A stretch of DNA of 64,000 bases from Collinsella sp. TF08-11AT. Its GTDB lineage: Bacteria; Actinomycetota; Coriobacteriia; Coriobacteriales; Coriobacteriaceae. Of the stretch, positions 17,319 through 28,063 are shown piece after piece. The stretch's first letter is position 1. Each line of letters begins with the position of its first letter. The notes under the pieces are model-generated. The model did not search any database and was not told where the DNA came from. It saw nothing but the letters and a program-made list of their open reading frames with translations. The position numbers and the translations under genes were made by a program. The stretch is taken from contig NZ_QSRL01000009.1 of assembly GCF_003437035.1 (NCBI RefSeq), forward strand, positions 20,007-84,006. The letters are read 5' to 3'.

Positions 17319-19214
17319 TCACGAGCAAATACCACACTCCCCCGCCGCGCCCTCACGCGCGGCATATTCGTTGAGATACTTCACCGGAATCGGCCACCTG
17401 GAAGGAGCCCCGTGGCGCGAAAGCCCCTCATTGACCAGCTGAACCAGCAGCTCGGACAGATCGTCGCCTTCGAGCACCTCGACCGAGCGCACATGAATCG
17501 ACGTTGCCAGATCCTCCTTGGTGCCGTTGTTGACGCCCACAAAGTAGCAGGTCAACCCTGCACGTTCAAACGTTCCAATACCGTAATAGGGCGAGTTGTA
17601 GCTCTCGAAAAACTCCTTCTTACGACCCGCCTTACCCGTAAGCTGGTAATCGCGCACCAAGGTCACAAAAGTGTTGGAGAAGGTCGTCAAGCCCGTGTCC
17701 CGCACGCGTGCCAACATAGATCGTTCGCCTGCCCGCACGTCAAAGATGTAGGCATCCTTGTCGAGTTTGCCGTCCGACGTCAGCAGTTCAAGCTCCATCT
17801 CGTCCACAGGACCGTCCTCGATGGGATGCGAGGTGTAGTCCATGGTCCCGTCGACACCAATCGTTAGCGTTGCGAGGCGTTCATCCAGCTCAACCTTATC
17901 CTTCTCCTTGCGCGGGACATTGACCACGCCACAGACCGTCACCGACCCAACGCCAAAAGAGCCAAGGTCAAACGCCTTCACCCGGCCGTCGGCAACATCC
18001 TGCTTAACCAACAGCTCTTTGAGCATGGCGCCCAGGATTCCCTCCTGTGCGCCGCACACCTTTGCATTCGACGCCGCCTTAAACAGCGGCTCGCACACGT
18101 CCGGCGTCACATGCTGCTCAACCACGCCAGCGTGCAGGGCATAGCCATCGTTCTCGGCGACCTCGTTGGGCACCATGACGATATTCCACGCCAGCGGATC
18201 CACATCCTTCCCGCCATACGACGCGCACACGCCCCACGAGGAATCGTTGAGTCGATCGACCAACTGGCGCGCCACCCCAGCAAGCCCTTTGTGCGCAAAC
18301 GACACCACAACCCGCTGTCCCACCGCGCGCTCCGCAACCACGCGGGCATATCGCTCGCTTTTCAATACCTCGTAGAAGCTCTTGCGCGGATACTCCCTGA
18401 GCGACACCCGGGCAAAGTCGCCGTACCGGCGCTCGAGGATCTGCAGCTCTCGGTACAGGATGCCCTTCTTGGTATAGGCGACCTTTTCCGCTTGGGCCGA
18501 AAACGTAAGATCACGGCGCTTGGACGGCTTATCGCCCTTGGCGCGGCGCAGGATGTACTCGTCACGTTGTCCGTGAGCCAGCACCACCGAAGCCACGGGC
18601 GACAGCCTGTAACCAACCTGGCTGTTAATCTTCTCGAGCTCCTTCTTGTCGCCTGCCGCACGACCGATGAGCACCCGTCGCTTGGTAAACGTTCGGATCT
18701 TAAGTTCGAAGGTGCAATCCTCGTTGATAACGGTCTCGACCGTCTCAATCTTGGCAGGGCCCGTTCCAGCTTCCTCAATGGCGTCGCGGCGAGCACCCTT
18801 GGCGCTTACAACATACAAGTGCCCCGTATCATTGGGAATCTCGTCCTCGATCCCCTCAAATTGCGAGCACGAGTTGAACAGCAGACGCAATGCGATGTAA
18901 TCATCCAGCTCGTTCCAATGAGTTTTAATCGGAACCATTTGCTCATGGTCGAGCGAAGCGCTCAGGTCACCCGTCTGCGCGCCCGCCTTGACCATCAGAA
19001 AGACGCGGTTGTCCTCGAGCTGCGTAAGCGCGACGACCTTACCTGTCTGGCACACATCGGCCATAAAGTTTGCCACGGCATGCTTGTCCGCATCGCCGAC
19101 GTTGCACCAAAAGACCGAGTAGCGCTTCTCGGCAGCCGCGGCATCGAGCTGCAATACGAGCTCGGACACAGCGATGTCTCCCAGACCACACGGCTGGTTA
19201 TGCTTCGATTGCAC
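17319..19214 (-). CDS. Candidate PIWI/Argonaute-like protein (RNase H-fold C-terminus)
   Basis: This 631-residue protein is the last of the left-hand operon; its start overlaps the helicase-nuclease stop by 17 bases. No catalytic motif is certain. The C-terminal 130 residues contain a GIGTFERAG strand, CYFVGVNNGT, a long helix and a final WPIPVKYLNEYAAREG. That order resembles the end of PIWI domains, where GT, a helix and P-x-P-x-x-YA close the fold. A central NIVMVPNEV...VEQHVTPDV...LKELLVKQDV stretch is compatible with a MID-like domain, and IGVD (about 451-454) could hold one acidic residue. The pairing with a DinG-like helicase carrying a PD-(D/E)XK nuclease recalls the PIWI-RE three-gene islands (pPIWI_RE families). 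This is inference; a different nuclease or binding fold is possible. Confidence 0.45.
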   Translation of the reverse strand: MQSKHNQPCGLGDIAVSELVLQLDAAAAEKRYSVFWCNVGDADKHAVANFMADVCQTGKVVALTQLEDNRVFLMVKAGAQTGDLSASLDHEQMVPIKTHWNELDDYIALRLLFNSCSQFEGIEDEIPNDTGHLYVVSAKGARRDAIEEAGTGPAKIETVETVINEDCTFELKIRTFTKRRVLIGRAAGDKKELEKINSQVGYRLSPVASVVLAHGQRDEYILRRAKGDKPSKRRDLTFSAQAEKVAYTKKGILYRELQILERRYGDFARVSLREYPRKSFYEVLKSERYARVVAERAVGQRVVVSFAHKGLAGVARQLVDRLNDSSWGVCASYGGKDVDPLAWNIVMVPNEVAENDGYALHAGVVEQHVTPDVCEPLFKAASNAKVCGAQEGILGAMLKELLVKQDVADGRVKAFDLGSFGVGSVTVCGVVNVPRKEKDKVELDERLATLTIGVDGTMDYTSHPIEDGPVDEMELELLTSDGKLDKDAYIFDVRAGERSMLARVRDTGLTTFSNTFVTLVRDYQLTGKAGRKKEFFESYNSPYYGIGTFERAGLTCYFVGVNNGTKEDLATSIHVRSVEVLEGDDLSELLVQLVNEGLSRHGAPSRWPIPVKYLNEYAAREGAAGECGICS

Positions 19215-22200
19215 GGCCGATCGCCTCCATCATCTCCAGGTTGATTGCTCCATCAGTTGCCATATAGGGGAAGGAGAACACCATCCCCTCGTCATCGATT
19301 GGCTTTTGGCGGAGCTCCAGCGCCGCCTCGTCAGCCAAAACATTGACGATCAGCAGCCGCTTCGCCCCGACTTTTTGAGCCTTTGCCTTAAAGCGCTCTG
19401 CGTCCGTAGTCTCGCCGCCGGAGCGCCTGTAGGCCTCGTAGGCGCCGATGCGATAGTGCTTAAAATCGATCCACACGCCGGTCTTGTTGCCAGCGGCATC
19501 GAGCACCTCAAAATCGCCGCCCGTCTCGGCATGGGCTGCATCGCCACGAGTAAGCGAATAGCGACCGTCGTAATACGCCTCGAAGATGGCCCTGCCGGCA
19601 GACTCTCCCAGTTCTCCCAGGTATACCGCCTGAAACATATAGGGTGTCATATGTGCCGTCGCCGCCGGCTGCAGCGTCGCGGGCACCCCGTCGCGTGACC
19701 AGCGCTCGCGCACCTCGCGAATCGAAAGCAGCTCGGGTACGCGCGCCGCCGCTTGGCTTATCTGACGAACCGTCGCGCCCTTTAATCCCTTGTCGTAGCG
19801 GCAACATTCCTCCAGGCGAGCGGCAATCTGCTCAACAGGCTCGCCATCGTAGCTGGGAAATTCAAAATGCGGCACCTTACACGCTCCGCCCTGCGCATAC
19901 GCATAGCCACTCGCGGCAAACGGCATGTGCAGTGCGGTGCTTTTGCGTGCAGGATAGCTCGCAAGCTCCTCCCACGGCAGGCAAAAATGATGCAGATAAA
20001 AATTGCGCTCGTCATCGAAAGCGGCCAGATCTTCCTCGCGCGCATCGAGCGAGGCAACCTTCCACGCCAGCTTTTCGTGCTTCTCTTTCGCCAGGTTGTT
20101 CCTAAAGGCAGCAAGGTTCTGCTGCTTACTGGCAGCGTGCTGCTTCTTGTCCGCCATGTGATTGTTGACGGCCGCACAGGCGCCAACCACCTGCTCCAGC
20201 TCGTAGCCCATCGGCAAATCGTGCAAGAACGAAAAATCGCAATCGGCGGCGATTTCGCGATCGAGCATTACCTGCACATGGAGCATCTTTACGCTCGTAC
20301 GCATCAAGCGGCCCACCGCCTGCGCCACGATGCGAGCGCCTTCGACCTGGTACGAGAGGGTGTCGCGCACCGGCAGTTTTCCGCCGGCGCCCGCCAGTAC
20401 CGTGCGCACACGATGGCGCTTCTGGATAAACGGAATCTCACCGCGCGTCACGAGCTCCTCCTGTTCGACCACGCCAAGCAGCGCCTGCTGGTCAAACTTC
20501 TTTGAGCTCATATCGACTCCCCAAGCCAAGCGGCTCGTGGGCGACTCCACGTACAGAAAATCGAGGTCCATCTTGGGATGTCGCCCATCGTTGCCAAAAC
20601 CACAATCGACCTGGCGCACCGTGTTGCGCAGGCTCTCCGGCACCTCGTATTTAAGGTTCTTGGAAAAGCCACCAGCGGCAAGGTTGATAAACATCAGGGT
20701 CGGCTCTCCGTCCTTCAGACGTTCCTGAGCGCCGTGCCAACCTTCCTCCCATCCCGCAGCGTTAAAGCACGGCACCATATCCTTTGCCTCCTCGAGCGAC
20801 TTCTCGTACGAAGCCTCGGGATGCTTAACGTTCCTAATCACCAGTTCGGCAACGATTTCGCGGGCAAGATCCAGCGCCAAACTATTAAAGTCGCCATGGT
20901 TTCCCATGTGTCGTGTCGTAAAGATGGCTCCCGCCTGCTGCTCACTGCGCGCCACGCCACGCGCCCAGGCGCTCACGGCAACGAGCGTCTTGCTCAGACG
21001 CTTTAGTTCAAACTCGATGCTTTCGGCATCGCTCGTGGTCACCCTGTCGGCAATCTTTCGGCGCAGGCACGCCGCAAGCCCTTCGCTCACGCCAATCTGG
21101 TCAAAGAATCCCATCACATGCTCGTACACCTCGTCGGGCGACACGATACCGCCGCCATAGGCGCCGCCGGCCACGGCCGCCATGCCGGCAAGCTTCTTGG
21201 ACTCGTCAACCCAAACGACGTCGACGGCGTACATCGTTGCCGCCTGCTTGTTGAACAGCCTGGTCTGCCGCACGATCTCCTGGTTGAGCTCGCCAATCCA
21301 GGCATCTTTACGAACCACGCCATGCACTTCGTCCAGGTAATCCAGGTCAAAGTTCTTAATAGTCGGTGCATTCCAGGTGGCGCTCATGCACACACAGGGA
21401 GCCTTGGCGGCAATGGATGCCAGATACGCCTCGGGCATGCGCTCAATGCCGTGATTAGTCAGGTACGTGGTAAACATATGGTCGATGGTGGTTTCCATCA
21501 CCAGGTAGTCAACACCACGCGCATACATCGAGTCGTCAACGGCATCGATTTCATCGTTCTTGCGGTCCTTAAAGAACAGCGCCAGCATCAACGAATTCCA
21601 GAAGTATTTCTCGTTGGTCTGGTCGTTCCTAATGCCCAGGGCATCGATGATATTCTTGCGCGAAAGATCGTCCTTGTACGAAATGCTGCCGTAGTACAGC
21701 TTGTCCATAAGCGTGGCACAGCGGGCAAGATGGCCCACCACCATCCTGACAAGGCCGCGCGCACGGCGCACCGCCTTATTGACGGTCTGCTGCTCGTCCG
21801 TCCCACAAGACGTAATCATGTTGCGGTTGCGGCGAGTATCGAGCTCATAGCGCAAGGGATTCGACAGGCCATCGCCCACCGAAATATCGTCGCTGCCAAA
21901 CAGATGACGACCGGCAAGCTGCTCGTCTTTCGCCTTGTCAGACAGGGCAAAAGGCTGCTGCAGCTCCATATCCTGAATACACGCAGCGATCATCTTTTGA
22001 ATACGCTTGGCACCCTTGGCGATCTCTTCGGCAGCCGTCTCCACACTTGCGCGCGAAACCTTGCCCGTTGCCGCGTTTGACCCCTCGTGCTCGCCCGAGG
22101 TCGAGGCATGCGTATAGACCGCCATCCACTGGTCCCGATTTCCCAGCAGCAGAGGATCAACCACGCCGCCATTAAAATGACGGTCAAGAATACGCAGCAT

Positions 22201-23131
22201 CTCGTCGGGCTGAAATTTCATATGTCCCGCCGCCAGCATCGACAGCATATCGGCCTTCGCATGGTCGATCTCGTCAAAGATAAACAGGCATTCGTCGGCA
22301 ACCGCTGCGTTAAAGAACACAACGCCCGCTTCTGTCACCGTATCGATTCTATTGACGAGCTTTTGCGGCGTGCATGCAATTACATGCGGCGCGCGCTTAT
22401 CGTTAAGCAATGCCGAGGGCCAAATCCGGGGAATCTCCTCAATGCCACGCGTGATGCTCTGGCGTCCACGGCTCACCGCTCGACGCAAGCTCGCGTCTGC
22501 CAACGCCAGCTTATCCCACAGCCCTGGAGTCAGGCGGTCGACAACGCTTCCCAGACGCTCCTTCTTGTCCAAAAGGCCCAAAAGGTCATCGGCGACCTCC
22601 ATCACACCGCGCCACGCGTGCGCAATATCGCGAAGAACGGCCTCGTCCTTTGCTCCAAAGGGGCATGGAATATCGCGCGGCCTTACGCTGCCCTTGTCAA
22701 ACGTGGCGTCAATCCAGTTTTTGATGTTCTCGCCCGCTCGCGGAAGATCGAACACCATGCGCTCCGCATCATCGTCACTCATGCCCTGCTCAACCAACAA
22801 TTCGCGCACGTTTGCAACATAGTTGTCGCGGTTGTCCTTACCCGGAACCACAAACACCAGAGTACGGCGACCGGGACATTTATTAAAACAGCCCGACTCA
22901 TCCCAGCCGCCGGCAATCAGGTCTGCCGTGACCTGCTCGGCCGTGTAGTTTTTACCCGAGCCCGTTGTGGCGCCCAAAAAGTACAGGCCGTTGTTGTCCT
23001 GATCCTTGGGGACAAACAGCGCACGCTCAAAAAAACTCGCGCATCGCCTTTTGGCGCGCAAGATAGGGAGAAAGCTCCTTGTCGCCCGCAGACGACGGAT
23101 TCGATTGACAGTTCAGCTCCCACGTAGCCAT
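19198..23131 (-). CDS. DinG/XPD-like helicase with C-terminal PD-(D/E)XK nuclease, frameshifted near its start
   Basis: This gene encodes about 1310 residues. It should unwind and cut DNA. SF2 motifs: Walker A GATTGSGKNYT (about 55-65), Walker B FIFDEID, motif III CMSATW, and motif VI QAVGRLMR, the form seen in DinG/XPD helicases. The C-terminal 130 residues show a PD-(D/E)XK pattern: E in IFEAYYDGR, D in GGDFEVLD, then IDFKHY, then KAQKVGAKRLLIVNV. ATG 23131 has GGAGG seven bases upstream and reads 34 codons to MREFF. There a run of seven A on the plus strand (23029-23035) puts a stop in frame, while the long frame resumes at ERALFVPK. One base fewer would join them exactly. The intact part downstream has no good start of its own. 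Confidence 0.8.
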
Positions 23132-23260
23132 GGTCAAACCTCCGATTTAGTTGTTGCATGTGTTGAATACCATCCCGTGCGGACAAAAACTCACGCAGGG
23201 CGGCTGAGCGATGGCATCTATGCCGCTTGAGAAAAGAAAGGAAAGAGAAGCAGTCGGCGA

Positions 23261-25030
23261 CTACTCGCACGAAGCGAGCAGCTTCTCAAGATCGCATTCC
23301 AACGCCTCGCGCTCCTCAGCGTCGATCACCGCGAGGGCGACACGCATCAGGGACACATCGGCGGCAAGCTCCTTTACCTGGTCGGGACGCTTGCTAAAGT
23401 GGTCGTAAATCCGCAGGGCCTCCCCGGCCGCCAGGTACTGCCACTTTTCCAACGAAGGCTTTTCGGACCTGCTCATGGCATCGACCCACTCGCCAAGACC
23501 CTGAAAACCGTTGCCCGTAGTCGTGCCGTTCATAACCACATCGAGCGGGCTCAGCAAGCAATCGGGCGATTTTTTGTACACCAATTTGGTGAGCGTAAGC
23601 ACCTGAGCAAGGTTGCGATACTGTTCCTTGTCGGCATAGAGCACGTCGTTGTAGCAGGCGCACGCCTTAAGCAGCTCGTGGGCGGCAATGCGCTCCGGCC
23701 CATCAAACGGAACGCCGCGCAACAACACCCCAGCAAGATCGAATGCCTTGCCGCCCTGCACGATCTTGTCGAGCGCCGAACCGTCCACCAAATCCGCCAG
23801 CCAAGCAAACTCAGGCTGATACGGCTTATGCTCGTCCTCGTCCTCATGCTCCATCCAGTCGCTTACCAACGCCAGGGCTTCAATCTCTCTCCCGTTCAGA
23901 AAGGGCGAATTCTCCCCCATCTCTTCCTGCAAAAAGCCCCGCGGCTCATGAGAGCGCTCGTACGCAACCGCAAGTTCCCCGTCGCTCACGACCAAGGTCG
24001 CACGGGAAATATAGGTATCTTCCCGCATGTCCCTCCAGGCGTACATCATAAGGGGACGCAGTTGACGGAGCATGCCGCGCGCGCCGGCACCTTCCTTAAC
24101 CGCGCGCTTCGCCGCAAGGCGAGCAGCATCTGCCATCAGCTCCATCTTGGCGCCATTTCCCATCATGTTGTTGTACTTGGGCAGGTACTGTTCATACGCA
24201 ATCTGGACCAGATCGTCCACGCTCAAGGCGTTAAAGTTAATCACCGAGCCAATGCGCCCGCACAGCTCGGACATAATACCCCAAGTCTCAACATCCTCGA
24301 TGGTCGCACTGTCTCGCAGCTCGTTTGCCGATTTTGCGGCGGTGCACACGGCGGCATACGAGGATCCGAAGCCGACCGTGGTGCCAGACTTGTCACTCAG
24401 GCGCTTGCGCACCAGAGCATCCAAGCCCATAAAGGCGCCGCCCAAAATGCAAACAACCTGATCGAGGTTGAGCGTCTTAATGGCCGCACTCTTGGAGGTA
24501 TCGCATTCAAACGGCATCTCCCCGCCTTCCAAGAGCTTAAGGAACGACTGCGATGGACTAAAGCTTGATGCAACTTCGCCCCCATCGGGCTCGGCACGAA
24601 CTGCCTTGTCAAACTCGTCAAAGAGCACCAAACAGATATCGCCGGGATTGGCAGCCTGATAGTCCGCGACCTGCGACAGGCAGTTGCTCATGCTGGCACC
24701 GCGCCAGCCCTCGCCCGTCATGGTGGAGACATCGAACACAAACAGCTTGAGCCCCGCGGCATCCGCCACGGCCTTGATGGTGTGGGTCTTTCCCGTGCCA
24801 GTGGAGCCCATCACCAAAATGGCAGCGGGCGAAAGAACGTCGCGCGGGTCGGCGCCGCGTGCCAACATCACGCAGCGGTTGACCTCAAAGCTCAGCGCCG
24901 TCACAAAGGCCTCCAAGCTTCCTTCGTGGCCAATAACACTCTGACGCGTCTGCTCCACCAGACGCGTAGGCGCAATTCGATTGAGCAAGTCCTGGTAGCG
25001 ATCGATGTTTCGATACTGCTTCTGAGTCAT
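23261..25030 (-). CDS. ClpX-like AAA+ unfoldase without the zinc domain
   Basis: This 589-residue ATPase aligns with the ClpX core. It has Walker A GSTGTGKT (75-82), Walker B LVLFDEFDK (D138 E139), the GGAFMGLD block (198-204), the loop TVGFGSS (V219-G220-F221) at the place of the ClpX IGF loop that docks ClpP, a CGRIGSVINF arginine-finger-region match, and sensor-2 GARGML (316-321). The N-terminal zinc-binding domain of ClpX is missing, and about 250 extra residues follow the core. ATG 25030 is chosen for AAGGAAGG six bases upstream. It lies between the small membrane gene and the helicase-nuclease. A ClpP paralogue is encoded 15 kb away in the same island. Substrate unknown. Confidence 0.85.
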   Translation of the reverse strand: MTQKQYRNIDRYQDLLNRIAPTRLVEQTRQSVIGHEGSLEAFVTALSFEVNRCVMLARGADPRDVLSPAAILVMGSTGTGKTHTIKAVADAAGLKLFVFDVSTMTGEGWRGASMSNCLSQVADYQAANPGDICLVLFDEFDKAVRAEPDGGEVASSFSPSQSFLKLLEGGEMPFECDTSKSAAIKTLNLDQVVCILGGAFMGLDALVRKRLSDKSGTTVGFGSSYAAVCTAAKSANELRDSATIEDVETWGIMSELCGRIGSVINFNALSVDDLVQIAYEQYLPKYNNMMGNGAKMELMADAARLAAKRAVKEGAGARGMLRQLRPLMMYAWRDMREDTYISRATLVVSDGELAVAYERSHEPRGFLQEEMGENSPFLNGREIEALALVSDWMEHEDEDEHKPYQPEFAWLADLVDGSALDKIVQGGKAFDLAGVLLRGVPFDGPERIAAHELLKACACYNDVLYADKEQYRNLAQVLTLTKLVYKKSPDCLLSPLDVVMNGTTTGNGFQGLGEWVDAMSRSEKPSLEKWQYLAAGEALRIYDHFSKRPDQVKELAADVSLMRVALAVIDAEEREALECDLEKLLASCE

Positions 25031-25090
25031 GGGCGCCTTCCTTTCCATATTGGTTTTCTTTCCTTCGATGTGGGCCGAGCCCTTAAACCA

Positions 25091-25297
25091 CTACAGTGCC
25101 AGCGATGTCGCCGACTCCAGATAGATCACGTTGCCCGGCTGGGTAAAGACCGGAATGTGGTAGAGCAGCTGCAAAATGCCCTGCTTGAGCAGCGGAAACA
25201 GTGTGGGATGCAACACTTCGTACATCAGGGCACCAGCCATAAGAGCGGTAAGTATGGCAAGCAGCAGAAGCTTTTGAGCGTTAGAGAATACCGACAT
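25091..25297 (-). CDS. Small single-pass membrane protein
   Basis: This 68-residue protein has a membrane helix at about 10-29 (LLLLAILTALMAGALMYEV) followed by a second amphipathic hydrophobic stretch (FPLLKQGILQLLYHI). AAAGGA lies before ATG 25297. It is the second gene of the left-hand operon, 44 bases after the larger membrane gene. It could anchor or modulate the ClpX-like ATPase; that is inference. No family recognised. Confidence 0.65.
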   Translation of the reverse strand: MSVFSNAQKLLLLAILTALMAGALMYEVLHPTLFPLLKQGILQLLYHIPVFTQPGNVIYLESATSLAL

Positions 25298-25341
25298 GGT
25301 CGTTCCTTTCTTCATGCGAGATATTTGGATTGCGTTGTGGG

Positions 25342-26079
25342 TTAGCGACTCATAGCGATGGCAATGCCAATAACCGTGATAACCACGGGGATCGCAAGCG
25401 ATGCAAACAGAATCCCGGCAAAAAGGCCCACCACCAGCGCGCACACGATGATGACCAGCGTGGTGGGTACAAGCGCAAGCAGAGGAGTAACCACGCAGGC
25501 GGATGCAAAGCGAAGCCCGTGGAACTTGTGCTCATCGGGAAATAGAGCGTTAAGGACCCCTTCGACAATTCGCCACTCGACAATCGTTCCGATGGTTAAG
25601 ACAACCGCCCAAAGCAGGTAATCATTTGCACGGGAATCCGAAGCCATCTTTCCGGTGACGCCAGCCCAACAATCAAATGCCGCGGTATAACCCAGCAAAC
25701 AGACGATCGCGCAGACGACGGATGCAAATGCGCCCGCGCTCTCGATTGCACCGAGCAGCTCGCACATGTCGGATTCGCGCCCTCCCGTTAACAGCACGAT
25801 CCATTTGTGGGCAAGCGCCGCAACAAACGCCGCGCCCAGCACAACCCAGTACACCCTAAACGCCACCAGGCGCCATGAATGGAGCGGGATCACCGTGTTG
25901 CTCTCACTAATCTCGAACATAAACCCGCCGAGCCACGTCGTCAGCAAGCACATCATGTCGATGGCGACCACGTAGAGTACAACCGCAAAGACGGTTTGCA
26001 GAATCATGCCGAAAATATTCATCGCCGTTGGCTTCTTGGGGGCGTCCGGCTCGATTCTGTACATGTCGTATCCGTTCAT
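25342..26079 (-). CDS. Polytopic membrane protein, first gene of the left operon
   Basis: This 245-residue protein has about six hydrophobic helices (near 22-50, 70-92, 115-140, 150-170, 195-235) and a short charged N-terminus. I do not recognise the family. AAAGGA precedes the start. It opens the operon that continues into the small membrane gene, ClpX-like ATPase, helicase-nuclease and PIWI-like gene. A membrane effector or anchor role is possible but unsupported by motifs. Confidence 0.75.
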   Translation of the reverse strand: MNGYDMYRIEPDAPKKPTAMNIFGMILQTVFAVVLYVVAIDMMCLLTTWLGGFMFEISESNTVIPLHSWRLVAFRVYWVVLGAAFVAALAHKWIVLLTGGRESDMCELLGAIESAGAFASVVCAIVCLLGYTAAFDCWAGVTGKMASDSRANDYLLWAVVLTIGTIVEWRIVEGVLNALFPDEHKFHGLRFASACVVTPLLALVPTTLVIIVCALVVGLFAGILFASLAIPVVITVIGIAIAMSR

Positions 26080-26102
26080 TAGCTGTCCTTTCGTTGCTGA
26101 AA

Positions 26103-26141
26103 CAACTAGTTGGTTTATCCACTGTAGCTTGATACAACTAG
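26103..26141. promoter_or_regulatory. Candidate operator in the divergent promoter region
   Basis: The palindrome CAACTAGTTG (26103-26112) is followed by a half copy CAACTAG (26135-26141). They lie between the divergent membrane gene and the methylase-like gene A, an AT-rich 270-base gap that must hold both promoters. The regulator is unknown. Confidence 0.4.
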
Positions 26142-26348
26142 GAGATATGCAAATCTCTTAGTGTTAGTATCTAGCGAAATATTACCCAATGCGTACGGCC
26201 TCATACGCACCATTCGATTTTTTTCTTTTTCATTTGAGTGCCCCGTCTGAAAAACGCCGCAACTGCTCTTCTTGTAGACTGAAGGCAATTGAGCCGCGAC
26301 GGGCCAGTCAGCGAACCGCGCAATATAGGGAATATGCAGGAGGTGCGC

Positions 26349-27992
26349 ATGCTCAAAACTAAAGCAGAATTTGCAACTCTTCGCTTAAACGAAGATCTCA
26401 AGCCATATATGAGCCGATATCTATCGGATCTTGTGTCTCATATGGTCGAGAAATATCAGCCTTCGTCGAGAACGAAAAGGCTCATTGAACTGTGCTGTCG
26501 CGATTTTGAGTTTTCGAGCGAGCACGTCGATGGCCCCTCGTGGTCTGTTTTGGGGATTGACCTCAAGCGACCTTCGGCCGCCTCGTTTGAGTTTGAGGAC
26601 CGCGTTTACAACGAAGCAACCGACGAATGGGATTATGTGCCCGCTTGCGTTTGCAAAAACCGAGTCAAAGTCCCGACGTCGACGTTTACTGCCATCGAGG
26701 AGAATATCTTTTTATACGACTACGAGCAGGACGCAGCCTCTCACACGTACGAATCAGCACTCATTTACTGCAGGCCCCCCGAGCTACGACCGCTATCCCA
26801 ATTCCCGGCATCTATCGATGCGGCAAATGCGCGAGTCCTGGATTTCCTCAGAACGCGCTCGAAGCAGCTGCAACGCAGCGCAGGCATCCCCGATCTGCTT
26901 TCGGTCACTGAGTGGTACTACATCTTTCTTGCGGCATCCATTGCCTGCTCTCAGTCCCATGCCACGGCCGTCATTCAGATTTCGGACCGTCTGTTCAATC
27001 TGGCGCGAGCCGTAGATGGACGTCGCCTTCTTTGTGACCTCGGCCTGCTAAAGAGCATTGTGCTTCTTCCCAACACCATTGCCAAAAAGGCCGAGGGTCG
27101 CGCGCTGCTCTTTATTGGCGACGGCGAGCCCAATGATCCGTATTTCCTTTTTGACGGCAGGAGCTTTGACGACAAGCAAATGACCGATGAGATTCTGCAC
27201 CAGCTCCTCGATTCCGTCGACCGAGCCTACGGCGATCAAAAGAATCCAGTCTATTGGCATCGGCTCGAGGATCAGGGCAACGGCATATATCCCCTATTAC
27301 CCAATACAAAGAGCGGATCGTTCGACGAGAGAATGTTCATCCCCCTTGGGTCGCTAGCGCCAATCTACCGCGGCACCGCCCGCAGCGTTGTAACCAAACT
27401 GCCCGAATCAGATCCGACAGACAGTTACCAACAGCACGACTGCTACTACCTGTCGCTAAAGCATCTTCATGATGGCGCAATCATTGCCGCAGAAGATGTA
27501 CTTGAGCGTGTCCCCGATACAGATATCTACGATGTAAGCCGTGTAGACTACGAAGATTTTCGGAAGGCCAAACCGATCGACGCCCGCGAGGCGAGCCTTC
27601 TCATATCACGCGTCGGGCCTCCATTCAAGCTTGCCCTCATCACGCCAGGCCACTTTTCTGTCGGTTCTGAGCGCGCCGTGGAGCGCGGTCTTTTGTTTGA
27701 GAGCATTGTCCCCTGCGACGCCATGTTCTGCGCTACCTTTGAGGACGAGCTGCTTGCCCAGTTTGTCCTGGCATACCTGTCGTCCGATGAGGGGCAGAAG
27801 AAACTGGCGGACACCTCGCACGGAGACGCGCTTGTGCAACTTGCCCCAATGGACCTGCGAAGCATGACCGTGCCTGTTCCCGGGCGAGCGGAGCAGGAGC
27901 GCTACGCGCTAGAGTACGAAGCAAAGCAGCGCGCCTACGAGGACGCCCTTAAGCAGGCGGAACATTACGCTGCGAGCAAGGGAACGATGTAG
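26349..27992 (+). CDS. Degenerate N6-methylase/specificity-like protein A
   Basis: This is a 547-residue protein. The middle region (about 185-270) looks like the last part of a type I N6-adenine methylase: a helix, then a strand (ATAVIQISDRLF), then LLCDLGLLKSIVLLPNTI and ALLFIGDG. The C-terminal half resembles the target-recognition and coil arrangement of HsdS proteins and ends in a helix (AEQERYALEYEAKQRAYEDA). No SAM-binding glycine motif and no NPPY is visible, so methylation is unlikely. AGGAGG lies six bases before ATG 26349. It is divergent from the ClpX/helicase operon. Protein B at 43623 has the same build. I infer a DNA-recognition role. Confidence 0.6.
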   Translation: MLKTKAEFATLRLNEDLKPYMSRYLSDLVSHMVEKYQPSSRTKRLIELCCRDFEFSSEHVDGPSWSVLGIDLKRPSAASFEFEDRVYNEATDEWDYVPACVCKNRVKVPTSTFTAIEENIFLYDYEQDAASHTYESALIYCRPPELRPLSQFPASIDAANARVLDFLRTRSKQLQRSAGIPDLLSVTEWYYIFLAASIACSQSHATAVIQISDRLFNLARAVDGRRLLCDLGLLKSIVLLPNTIAKKAEGRALLFIGDGEPNDPYFLFDGRSFDDKQMTDEILHQLLDSVDRAYGDQKNPVYWHRLEDQGNGIYPLLPNTKSGSFDERMFIPLGSLAPIYRGTARSVVTKLPESDPTDSYQQHDCYYLSLKHLHDGAIIAAEDVLERVPDTDIYDVSRVDYEDFRKAKPIDAREASLLISRVGPPFKLALITPGHFSVGSERAVERGLLFESIVPCDAMFCATFEDELLAQFVLAYLSSDEGQKKLADTSHGDALVQLAPMDLRSMTVPVPGRAEQERYALEYEAKQRAYEDALKQAEHYAASKGTM

Positions 27993-28063
27993 CGACCGAG
28001 ATTGGCAGACTGTCCGGACTTTTCCGACGGCCTGTCAATCAGGCGCGCCATTCAGCGCGGCGG

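Noticed and set aside
26349..27992. Active DNA methyltransferase
   Set aside because: No SAM-binding glycine motif and no (N/D)PP(Y/F) motif could be found in A; the same applies to protein B at 43623.
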